Source: JBCFBK01 sp050173895
GTDB taxonomy: Bacteria; Bacteroidota; Bacteroidia; Bacteroidales; Prolixibacteraceae
NCBI GenBank assembly: GCA_050173895.1
Contig: JBFXKJ010000009.1
Coordinates: 1 to 37,655 of the forward strand
Length of the DNA: 37,655 bases
Direction: 5' to 3'
This document shows, one piece after another, positions 31,001-37,655 of this stretch (positions within the stretch are counted from its first letter, which is position 1; each line of letters starts with the position of its first letter). The position numbers were made by a program, and so were the translations under genes. A model generated the notes under the pieces. It was not told the DNA's origin, made no database searches, and saw only the letters and a program-made list of their open reading frames with translations.

Positions 31001-31648
31001 TGAAAACTGACGGGCATTTTCTTTTTCGGCCAGAAACTGAAGGCTTTCTGAAGAGAGGCCGGATGTAACGACGGGCTTCACCGTCCATGAGTCTGTTCCG
31101 GCTCCCGCAGGGGCCGGATAGGCATAGGTGGCAATGTCCTGATAAAAATCCCTCACCTTTTCCGGTTGCGGCAATTTTGCCTTTAACAGCCGATTTCCGT
31201 GCACTACGGTGTCGGCCCATACGACCTTCTGCATCGACATTTCGGGCGTAATCCAGGGTCCGCCGGCGCAGGTAAATCCATCGCAGGCATTCAGTCCCAT
31301 TTCCAGTCCCAGCCGCCGGGCCTCGCCGGCGGCAAAACGCAGCCGATCCCACCAGGCCGGACTCATGGTCACCACCTTGTCAGGATACAGGCCGGGCACC
31401 GTATCGCGAATGGCAAACAGGTAGGTCCCGCCAAAGCCCGCCGCTTTCATCGCTTCCAGGTCGGCTGTTATGCCTTCCCGGCTCACGGCGCCGTGCATCC
31501 AGTACCAGTAGCTCCAGACGCGTGCATTGCTTTCGGCAGCGGCCGGCACAGCTTCCTGCTTACCTGACAGGCACGAAAGCAATATTGCTGCCGGCAACAG
31601 CCCGGTCAGGAAGGCATGGATGAGTTGTCTGTATCGTTTTGGCTTCAT
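28085..31648 (-). CDS. GH106 alpha-L-rhamnosidase, lipoprotein
   Basis: The 1187-aa protein starts with a lipoprotein signal (LPAAILLSCLSGK, Cys 26). The GH106 barrel begins WSYWYWMHGAVSREGITADL (about 45-64) and includes RFHVDSWECGSQNW with Glu 452 and VVQAESFTEIRLDW with Glu 584. Both lie a constant nine residues before the catalytic Glu 461 and Glu 593 that I recall for the GH106 enzyme BT0986, so they are the likely base and acid. A GH2-like jelly-roll (about 1020-1150) ends the enzyme, followed by an unusual acidic tail of about 35 residues. It should remove alpha-linked rhamnose at the cell surface. It starts 11 nt after the LacZ-type gene. Confidence 0.88.
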   Translation of the reverse strand: MKPKRYRQLIHAFLTGLLPAAILLSCLSGKQEAVPAAAESNARVWSYWYWMHGAVSREGITADLEAMKAAGFGGTYLFAIRDTVPGLYPDKVVTMSPAWWDRLRFAAGEARRLGLEMGLNACDGFTCAGGPWITPEMSMQKVVWADTVVHGNRLLKAKLPQPEKVRDFYQDIATYAYPAPAGAGTDSWTVKPVVTSGLSSESLQFLAEKENARQFSTKEKGWIQYAFAEPFTCRSVQIKTGWNNYQSNRLILETSNDGIHFKTHTRLVPPRSGWLDLDQPATQLIEPVTARYYRFVFDPEGSEPGAEDLDDAKWSPTLRVKGITLLSEARIHQFEGKNGSIWRVAGHTEENILPDAACVDLKQLVNITAFTEPDGTLNWQVPAGDWVILRMGHTSTGHENYIGGGGKGLECDKFDPAVVRFQFDKWFGEAYRQIGEELAGRVITRFHVDSWECGSQNWSAVMPAEFKKRRGYDLLPYLPVMAGVALADAETSERVLQDVRETIAELFAGNFYGTLQEESRRKGVLFSAESMAPVGVGDGLLHFKHADLPMGEYWFRSPSHDKPNDVLDAVSGAHIYGWPVVQAESFTEIRLDWDEDPAMLKPLADRNFALGINRVVTHVFTHNPWTDRKPGMTLDKVGTYLQRDQVWWKQSEAFWSYLNRCQALLQQGVPVTDIAVFTGEEVPRRALLPDRLVPFLPGPMGPERVQSEAIRLKNAQTPLRELPQGVTTQSNMADPEKWIDPLNGYAYDSFNKDVLLNRAWVKNGRIVLPGGASYALLVIPGNRKLAPHGGEQMSLPVARKLAELTAQGATVLWMEKPRQTTGPRPAEDEQLRQLMAELADGEKVTFTDKKGNAFGGIRRGKGMLLFGPYRADSFDPFRLPPDFTASGPGGRLKGKLAWCHRQAGHQDIYFISNQSGEALFAEMSFRVEGKVPVLYDAVSGQTRPCTAWNCNGGRTTLAYGFESGESLFVLFDPANEDVRNGQPNTIRTKEIMTIGGPWTVSFDPAAGGPGEPQHWTVLQDWSKSSVDGIRFYSGVATYRTSFNWKPDEPEEEIWIDLGDFANVAEVRLNGYRTGVCWTRPHRLRLDGQLKSGENLLEIDVANTWHNRLSGDHGLPQERQILRTTAPYRLEGRPLLPVGLFGPVRICRRELQHSPESGTMRSFEENTPVASDEIEIDMETDTDEQSRL

Positions 31649-31659
31649 CTTTCAAAAAA

Positions 31660-34600
31660 TTAGAATCGCAGACGCCTCACTTCCGGGATGCCGTCGTTCT
31701 TCCCGGCCCGACAGGGAACCAGGAAAAAAGCATAACTGTAATTCCCCGATGCGATCCGGTACTGCGGTTCCGGGGCAGCGACATCCGACCAGCTATCGTT
31801 ACCGCCCACTCCCATTTGCTTCAGATCGATGTTGAGGGTCAGGTATCCGGCGTCCTTCAGTTCGTATGTATGTTTGGCCTGGTTGATATTCTCTTCCGTC
31901 CACGGCCAGGCACTCATGCTCAGCAGGCTGTCGGCCACGACCAGCAAGCCTTTCGATTTCTGTGCATCCGACAGGTACATCCAGCGCACATCCGTGCGGT
32001 TGCCGGTTTCCTGCGGCATCACATAAGGTTCGCACAACTCTTCAAGCGGAAGACTGTAAATGCCGGCCTCAAAGCCGTGATTGCGGTCTGCATAGTTTTC
32101 AAGCGGACCTTTGCCATACCAGCTCGCCTGCCGGTAGGCATCCGAAATGCCGCACTGCATGCCTATTTTCGGGATATCCGGTAATCCGGGCGAAGCTTTC
32201 AAGTCCATATTCACCTTCAGCACGCCGTCTCCGCGCAGGGTATAGCCGACAGTACATTCGGCGCTGTCGGCTACAAGCAGGTAGCGGCTCGTGATCTGAA
32301 TCAGTCCATCCGCTGCCTTTTCGGCTTTCACTGACAGCAGTTTTGGGCCGGTTACAGGCGTTAATAATTTATTTTCCAGTGGCTGTATGGAATTCGCTTC
32401 GCGGATTTCCGCTTCGCTCCCATTCCCGTGTTGCCGGAAGTCAGGATCATCTCTATAGGCATTGCTGAGCAAACTGCTCGTTTCGTACCAGACCTTCAGT
32501 TTTTTGTGGGGCTTCCAGCCCCGCTCATCATTGTCGGTCAGCGGACGGCTGAAATGCGGCAGCAGGGGCGCGAGGATCTGCTCCTCTCCCTTCAACCGGT
32601 ATGAACTCAGCGCACCCGTTGTTTTGTCGATCTGCACGTCAAAATTTTTGCCTTTCAGCACAAAAGCATTAATGGTTTCCGTCATCTGTGCAGAGCCCTG
32701 TTCATCTGCCGGCAGCGGCGTGCTCAGTCCCGTCAGCGCGAACTGGTCAAAAGCCACCTCATGGCCGGCCCCGGCCCAGGGAGTTTTCTCTTTCAGACGA
32801 AAGGACAGCGAAACCAGGTATTCGGATCCCGGTTTCATTTCCGGCAGGTGTTTCCGAAGGCTGATCACCGTATCTTTCCCCGCCTCCAGGGAGATCGGCA
32901 GAAGCTGTATACTTTTAACCGGCCGGCCGTCTTCCCGTACCGTGAGCACCGGCGTATAAACCGACAAATTACGCACGGCCTGTCTGTTCGTGACCTTCAC
33001 CCGGCAGCCGGCGGTATCCTGTAATTCACACACCACAGGCCGGAACACCCACTTACATTCGTAAATGGCCGGTTTTGGTCGTCCGTCGGATGCAACGATC
33101 CCGTTGATACAAAAGTTTCCGTCGTGAAGCGATTCTCCAAAATCGCCGCCATAGGCAAAAAACGGCGCTCCGTCTTTTGTCTTCAGCAGGCCCTGGTCTT
33201 TATAGTCCCAGATGCACCCCCCGATCAGACGCGGAAGCGTATGGATCTGGTCCCACCATTCTTTCAGGTTCCCGGTCGAGTTGCCCATCGAATGCGCATA
33301 TTCGCACCAGAAAACGGGACGCCGGTCGCCATTGTCCTGACCAAGCAGAAGCGGCGCGGTATACAGTGCCGGGTACATCCGGCTGACGATGTCCACGTAC
33401 GACTGGTCGAGCGGTGTCTGGACCCGGTGCGCATGATCTTTCGGATAAGCGGGACTGCCATAGGGCAGGTAGCCTTTCACCTTGTGATCGCCCATGGCCG
33501 GTTCATAGTGGACCGGGCGGGTGATATCGAAATCGTGGCAATACGCAGCCATCGCTGCCGTAGCCGGTCCTCTCCCGGCCTCATTGCCCAGGCTCCAGAT
33601 CACCACCGAAGGATGGTTCTTGTCGCGCGCCACCATGCGCACCACCCGCTGCAGATGTGCGTTCAGCCACCGGGGATCGTTGGCCAGTTTCCCACCAAGC
33701 CCGTGTGTTTCAAAGTTTGCTTCGTCGATCACATAGATCCCGTACGCATCGCACAGATCGTACAGGTAAGGGTCGTTGGGATAGTGCGCTGTCCGCACAC
33801 AATTGAAATTAAAGCGTTTGATCTGTTCGATATCCCGGCGGATATCTTCGCGCGTGAGGGCTTTCCCGCGCACGGGGTCGTGGTCATGGCGGTTCACACC
33901 GTAAAGGTAAGTGACCCTGCCGTTGATCAGCAGCTTGCTGTTGTCCTTGCCAAATTCAATGGAACGGAAGCCCACTTTACAGCTTTTGGCCTCAAGCAGA
34001 CTTCCCAGGCTGTCTTTCAGGGAAAGCACCAGCGTATAAAGATTCGGTTCTTCCGCGCTCCACTTCAGGGGATTGTCCACCTTCGCCTCCAGCAGGCCAA
34101 AAGGGACATTGTCCAGCCGTGGCCAGGCTTCCCGGAGCATGGCTCCGGCATCCTTTTTCAGCGGCTGCTCAAATACTTTCTTATTGCCGGGATCATAGAG
34201 CTGTGCTTCCAGCAGGTATCCTTTTGCGGTGTCGCCGGTGAGGTTTTCCAGACGCGGACGGATGCTCAGAACGGCATCCTCATAGTTGTCATCCAGTTTT
34301 GCCTGGCAATGAAAGTCAGCAATGCGCAACCGGGGTTCGGCAAGCAGCAGGACTTCGCGCTGAATGCCGCTCATCCGCCAGTGATCCTGATCTTCCAGAT
34401 AGGAGCCGTCGCTCCAGCGGATCACCTGCACCGACAGCGTATTCTCGCCGTCTTTCAGATAGCCGGTGATGTTGAATTCGGAGGGAAGGAAGCTGTCTTC
34501 GCCATAGCCGGCGAATTTGCCGTTCACCCATACCTTAAAGGCGGAGCTGACCGCTCCGAAATGCAGGGTCACGTTCAGTTCTTTCCAGTTTTGAGGCACC

Positions 34601-35094
34601 GAAAATGTACGCTGATACGAACCCACGGCATTGTAATCGCGCGGCACGTAAGGCGGATTGACTGGCCGGAAAGGATAAACCGCACTTTTATAGATCGGGA
34701 TGTCGTAGCCTTTCATTTCCCAGTTCGAAGGCACTTCGATTTGATCCCAACCGCTTACCCGGCTCTTGAAAAAGTCACGGGGAGCATCGTCCGGTTTTGA
34801 AGCAAAGTAAAAATCCCACTGGCCGTTCAGGCTCAGACAGCGGCTGCTTTGTTCCCGGTCGCCGCTCAGTGCGTCGGCTTCGGTCTCAAACGAGTATGCC
34901 GTGGCACGGGCCGGTTCCCGGTTCAGTTCAGTAATTTGCGGATCTTCCCAGGGCTCCGTATCATACACATGCGGAACGGCCGGAATGGGCTCAGGCAATT
35001 CGACCAGCCGTTGGGCATACAGACCCGGCGCCGGAATGATCAGCCCCAGCAGAACAAGCTGTTTTATTGGATTCAGTTGAAATATCCTGTTCAT
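31660..35094 (-). CDS. GH2 beta-galactosidase (LacZ-type, five-domain)
   Basis: The 1144-aa protein has a signal peptide (LVLLGLIIPAPGLYAQ). The LacZ domain order is complete: jelly-roll (SLNGQWDFYFASKPDD, about 88-250), immunoglobulin-like domain, TIM barrel (NRHDHDPVRGKALTREDI from about 401) with acid/base Glu 505 in WSLGNEAG and nucleophile Glu 598 in FWCEYAHSMGNS, then the second immunoglobulin-like domain and the large C-terminal Bgal_small_N sandwich ending in FFLVPCRAG. The motifs HYPNDPYLYDLCDAYG and WDYKDQGLL are also typical. It should hydrolyse beta-D-galactosides, here probably in pectic or arabinogalactan side chains. It overlaps the preceding GH2 gene by 4 bp (ATGA). Confidence 0.9.
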   Translation of the reverse strand: MNRIFQLNPIKQLVLLGLIIPAPGLYAQRLVELPEPIPAVPHVYDTEPWEDPQITELNREPARATAYSFETEADALSGDREQSSRCLSLNGQWDFYFASKPDDAPRDFFKSRVSGWDQIEVPSNWEMKGYDIPIYKSAVYPFRPVNPPYVPRDYNAVGSYQRTFSVPQNWKELNVTLHFGAVSSAFKVWVNGKFAGYGEDSFLPSEFNITGYLKDGENTLSVQVIRWSDGSYLEDQDHWRMSGIQREVLLLAEPRLRIADFHCQAKLDDNYEDAVLSIRPRLENLTGDTAKGYLLEAQLYDPGNKKVFEQPLKKDAGAMLREAWPRLDNVPFGLLEAKVDNPLKWSAEEPNLYTLVLSLKDSLGSLLEAKSCKVGFRSIEFGKDNSKLLINGRVTYLYGVNRHDHDPVRGKALTREDIRRDIEQIKRFNFNCVRTAHYPNDPYLYDLCDAYGIYVIDEANFETHGLGGKLANDPRWLNAHLQRVVRMVARDKNHPSVVIWSLGNEAGRGPATAAMAAYCHDFDITRPVHYEPAMGDHKVKGYLPYGSPAYPKDHAHRVQTPLDQSYVDIVSRMYPALYTAPLLLGQDNGDRRPVFWCEYAHSMGNSTGNLKEWWDQIHTLPRLIGGCIWDYKDQGLLKTKDGAPFFAYGGDFGESLHDGNFCINGIVASDGRPKPAIYECKWVFRPVVCELQDTAGCRVKVTNRQAVRNLSVYTPVLTVREDGRPVKSIQLLPISLEAGKDTVISLRKHLPEMKPGSEYLVSLSFRLKEKTPWAGAGHEVAFDQFALTGLSTPLPADEQGSAQMTETINAFVLKGKNFDVQIDKTTGALSSYRLKGEEQILAPLLPHFSRPLTDNDERGWKPHKKLKVWYETSSLLSNAYRDDPDFRQHGNGSEAEIREANSIQPLENKLLTPVTGPKLLSVKAEKAADGLIQITSRYLLVADSAECTVGYTLRGDGVLKVNMDLKASPGLPDIPKIGMQCGISDAYRQASWYGKGPLENYADRNHGFEAGIYSLPLEELCEPYVMPQETGNRTDVRWMYLSDAQKSKGLLVVADSLLSMSAWPWTEENINQAKHTYELKDAGYLTLNIDLKQMGVGGNDSWSDVAAPEPQYRIASGNYSYAFFLVPCRAGKNDGIPEVRRLRF

Positions 35095-37520
35095 TTCGTT
35101 TCATATGTTTCGGATCTCAGGGTCAGGACGGCCGGTTCCAGTCCCTGAGAAGCGGCTTCGACTGAAATCGTTCCGGACTGATCCGTTGTCCGGACGATCA
35201 GCAGGCACATGCCGTTGAAGGCCTTCCGGTAATTGGCCTTAAACGGTTCAGTACTGGCCTGGTATCCATTGTCGACTCCGGCAATTCTTCCTTCACCTTC
35301 AAGCTTAAAATTGATCAGGTTGCCGCCATCGGGCACCAGGTTGCCGTCCTGATCCGTTATCTTCACCGTGATGAACGACAAGTCTGCTCCGTCGGCCTTC
35401 AGGTCAGTCCGGTCAGCCAGCAACTCGATTTTCGCAGCGGGTCCGGCCGTGCGGAGTTCCCGTTCGGCTACCTTTTCTCCGTTCCGGTAACTGACGGCCC
35501 GGATAGTCCCGGGACTGAACGGCACGCGCCACATCACATGGAAACGGTCTTTTTCTTTTGATTTTCGTCCCTGCGACCGGCCGTTCACCCACAGTTCCAC
35601 CTCATCGGCCTGGTTGCAGTACGCCCACAGGTCGATGACCTGTCCTTCCCTCCAGTTCCAGTGCGGGAACAGGTGCAGCACAGTCTTGCCGGTCCACTCG
35701 CTTTGGTAGAGGTAATACACGTCTTTCGGGAATCCGCACAGGTCGATGATGCCCAGGTAGGAACTCCGGGCCGGATAAGGATATGGCAGGGGTTCGCCCA
35801 GATAGTCAAAGCCCGACCAGATGAACATACCGGGAATAAAGGCATTGTTTTTAACCACCCCCCAGGTATCTTCGTGGGTGGCGCCCCAATAGGCGATGCA
35901 ATTGTCGAAGGCAGAGGCGGTCAGGTCCGCATTGCCTTCAAAGGCAGCTTTGTAGGCCGGCGGCCAGATGCGCACGCTGTCGGACGGAAAGTCGTAGTGC
36001 CCGCGCGTGGACAGCGCCGACATATTCTCGGAGGCCAGCATGCATTGGCCCGGGTAACGCTCCGGGAACTTCAGGTATTCGCGGTGCTTATAGTTGAAAC
36101 TCAGCAGGTCGAGCGCTCCCGACCGGTAAAGGTTATTTTTCAGTGGATCGGTTTCGGTCAGGGCTGCCGTCACCGGGCGGGTGGGATCGAGCGCCCTGAC
36201 CAGTCCGGCCAGTTCGCGGGTGATGGCGATGCCGGTGGTGTCGAACTGTTCGGGAATTTCATTGCCGATGCTCCAGGCAATCACCGAGGGGTGGTTGCGG
36301 TCGCGGCGGACCATATCCTGCAAATCCCGCGCATGCCATTCGCCCCAATACAGATGATAACCTTTTTTCACCTTCGTCCGTTTCCATTCGTCGAAGGCCT
36401 CATCGATGACCAGGAAGCCCATGCGGTCGCAAAGGTCAAGCAGTTCCGGAGCAGGCGGATTGTGGGCCATGCGGATGGCATTGCAGCCCATGTTTTTCAG
36501 GATCTCCAACTGGCGTTCCATCGCCCGGGTGTTCACCGCGGCTCCCAGCGCGCCCAGATCGTGATGCTGGTTCACGCCGTGGATCTTGTATGGTTTGCCG
36601 TTCAGAAAAAAGCCCGAGTCGGGTGTAAATGAAAACCAGCGAACCCCAAGCGGGCTTTCCTGTTCATCAACCGGTTTGCTGCCGGCCCACACCTGGGTCA
36701 CGATCCGGTATATATGGGGGCTTTCGGGCGACCATAAATCAGGATTTTTTATTTCGAAGTGTTGCGTGAGCCCTGAGCGTCCCTTTTGAACGGTCAGCTC
36801 AGCGTCGGCCGAAGCGACCTTCGCGCCGTCCGCACCGCTGATCCATGATTTCACGGTAACCTGGGCCTCCGCTCCGGTTTTGTTTTCCAGTTCAATATCC
36901 AGCCTGACCTTCGCCAATTCGGCCGAAACTTCGGGGGTGGTTACAAACATGCTCCAATGGGACACCTGCAGCGGATGCTTTTCGACCCACCACACATGCC
37001 GGTAAATGCCCGAACCGGTATACCAGCGGGAAGCCGGCTGGGCCGAATTGTCGACCCTTACCGCCAACACATTGGGCGTATGGCCAAAGGTCAGGTACGG
37101 TGTCAGTTCATAACGAAATGAGCTGTACCCGTAGGGGCGCTTCCCGAGATGACGGCCATTGATCCAGACCTCGCTGTTCGACATGACGCCGTCAAAATCA
37201 ATGTAGAAAAGCTTTCCTTTCGCAGATTGATTCAGCCTGAATGTTTTGCGGTACCAGCCGATCCCGGTGGGCAATGCGCCACCCTCCGCCGTTGCCGGGG
37301 CATCAGCGCTGAATTCCCCTTCGATGCTCCAGTCATGGGGCAGGTCAAGCAGCCGCCAGCCGGCATCATCGTAATCCGTTTTCCAGGCCAGCGAATCATC
37401 ACCGGACAGGAATTTCCAGTCGCGGTCAAAGCTGTTCCGGACGAAAGGCTGTTCCTGCCGGCATCCCTGCCAGCACAAAGCGGTAAGCAAAAGAATAAGC
37501 TGAATTCTGGGTTGTATCAT
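35091..37520 (-). CDS. GH2 beta-galactosidase/beta-glucuronidase, lipoprotein with DUF4982
   Basis: The 809-aa protein has a lipoprotein signal (LTALCWQGC, Cys 20). The GH2 domains follow: sugar-binding jelly-roll (DWKFLSGDDSLAWKTDYDDA, about 34-53), immunoglobulin domain, and TIM barrel (KIHGVNQHHDLGALGAAVN, about 312) with acid/base Glu 421 in AWSIGNEIPEQ and nucleophile Glu 498 in LASENMSALS. After the barrel come a DUF4982-like segment (YYLYQSEWTGKTVLHLFPHW) and a final Big/invasin-like domain (KADGADLSFITVKITDQDGN). This architecture is common for glycan-locus beta-galactosidases and beta-glucuronidases. Its ATG lies 9 bp from a long 7-bp repeat array, so the promoter must be within or beyond that array. 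Confidence 0.88.
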   Translation of the reverse strand: MIQPRIQLILLLTALCWQGCRQEQPFVRNSFDRDWKFLSGDDSLAWKTDYDDAGWRLLDLPHDWSIEGEFSADAPATAEGGALPTGIGWYRKTFRLNQSAKGKLFYIDFDGVMSNSEVWINGRHLGKRPYGYSSFRYELTPYLTFGHTPNVLAVRVDNSAQPASRWYTGSGIYRHVWWVEKHPLQVSHWSMFVTTPEVSAELAKVRLDIELENKTGAEAQVTVKSWISGADGAKVASADAELTVQKGRSGLTQHFEIKNPDLWSPESPHIYRIVTQVWAGSKPVDEQESPLGVRWFSFTPDSGFFLNGKPYKIHGVNQHHDLGALGAAVNTRAMERQLEILKNMGCNAIRMAHNPPAPELLDLCDRMGFLVIDEAFDEWKRTKVKKGYHLYWGEWHARDLQDMVRRDRNHPSVIAWSIGNEIPEQFDTTGIAITRELAGLVRALDPTRPVTAALTETDPLKNNLYRSGALDLLSFNYKHREYLKFPERYPGQCMLASENMSALSTRGHYDFPSDSVRIWPPAYKAAFEGNADLTASAFDNCIAYWGATHEDTWGVVKNNAFIPGMFIWSGFDYLGEPLPYPYPARSSYLGIIDLCGFPKDVYYLYQSEWTGKTVLHLFPHWNWREGQVIDLWAYCNQADEVELWVNGRSQGRKSKEKDRFHVMWRVPFSPGTIRAVSYRNGEKVAERELRTAGPAAKIELLADRTDLKADGADLSFITVKITDQDGNLVPDGGNLINFKLEGEGRIAGVDNGYQASTEPFKANYRKAFNGMCLLIVRTTDQSGTISVEAASQGLEPAVLTLRSETYETK

Positions 37521-37529
37521 TGTGGTTCT

Positions 37530-37655
37530 GGTTACAGGTTACAGGTTACAGGTTACAGGTTACAGGTTACAGGTTACAGGTTACAGGTTACAGGTTACAG
37601 GTTACAGGTTACAGGTTACAGGTTACAGGTTACAGGTTACAGGTTACAGGTTACA
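37530..37655. repeat. Perfect (GGTTACA)18 tandem array at the right edge
   Basis: Eighteen exact head-to-tail copies of GGTTACA fill 37530-37655 and reach the window end, so the true length is unknown. The array stands 9 bp upstream of the first GH2 start codon and is read as TGTAACC in the direction of transcription. Confidence 0.95.

Noticed and set aside
33124..34800. 558-codon plus-strand frame
   Set aside because: It is fully opposite the LacZ-type GH2 gene, which has complete catalytic motifs. Long antisense frames are expected in GC-rich coding DNA. The same holds for 7778-8977, 4741-5664, 21211-22353 and 35661-36632.
37530..37655. CRISPR-like array
   Set aside because: The 7-bp units are directly adjacent with no spacers, so it is a simple tandem repeat.

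Overview
The window looks like a chromosome segment of a Bacteroidota bacterium, probably a plant-polysaccharide degrader of the Bacteroidales/Marinilabiliales kind. Reasons: promoters with the Bacteroidota -33 TTTG / -7 TAnnTTTG pattern, an ECF sigma factor of the type that drives glycan operons, a long run of secreted or lipoprotein glycosidases (GH2, GH106, GH78, GH127, GH140, GH43), DUF3826 and DUF5703 proteins, and intergenic 7-bp tandem repeats. No SusC/SusD pair, polysaccharide lyase, sulfatase, tRNA or rRNA was seen.

Left end (about 1-4230): a visibly AT-rich accessory patch. It has the C-terminal debris of a group II intron maturase, three complete toxin-antitoxin modules (ParD/ParE, HigB/HigA, and a nucleotidyltransferase/HEPN pair of the MntA/HepT kind), the tail of a broken 6-bladed beta-propeller gene, and an intact ECF sigma factor. 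The last 240 bp of that sigma gene are duplicated as a fragment on the far side of the nucleotidyltransferase/HEPN pair. The sigma factor has no anti-sigma or SusCD partner downstream; the toxin-antitoxin patch lies there instead.

From about 4.3 kb to the right edge every gene is on the minus strand and tightly packed, often with 4-bp ATGA overlaps. In transcription order (right to left): two GH2 enzymes, a GH106 alpha-L-rhamnosidase and a DUF5703 hydrolase; then an NCS1-type permease with a coupled 67-aa membrane protein, a GH78 rhamnosidase without signal peptide and a GH127/GH146 beta-L-arabinofuranosidase; a LacI regulator; a metabolic block (iron alcohol dehydrogenase, DHDPS-family aldolase, PdxA2-like dehydrogenase, DUF1537 sugar-acid kinase, sodium symporter); and then GH140, GH43-like, a GH145-like beta-propeller enzyme, an (alpha/alpha)6 hydrolase, DUF3826 and a sialidase-fold protein.

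Working model: the exported enzymes strip rhamnose, arabinofuranose, galactose/glucuronate and perhaps apiose from a pectic or arabinogalactan-type glycan. The LacI-controlled metabolic block would degrade an acidic monosaccharide. The enzyme set, and the stereochemistry worked out by hand, fit the rhamnogalacturonan-II sugar Dha: aldol cleavage to pyruvate and D-threuronate, reduction to D-threonate, phosphorylation, then oxidative decarboxylation to DHAP. This is the most interesting proposal in the window and is an inference. Palindromic LacI-type operators, one overlapping the lacI -7 element and one directly abutting the -7 element of the metabolic operon at its expected start site, support joint control of the block.
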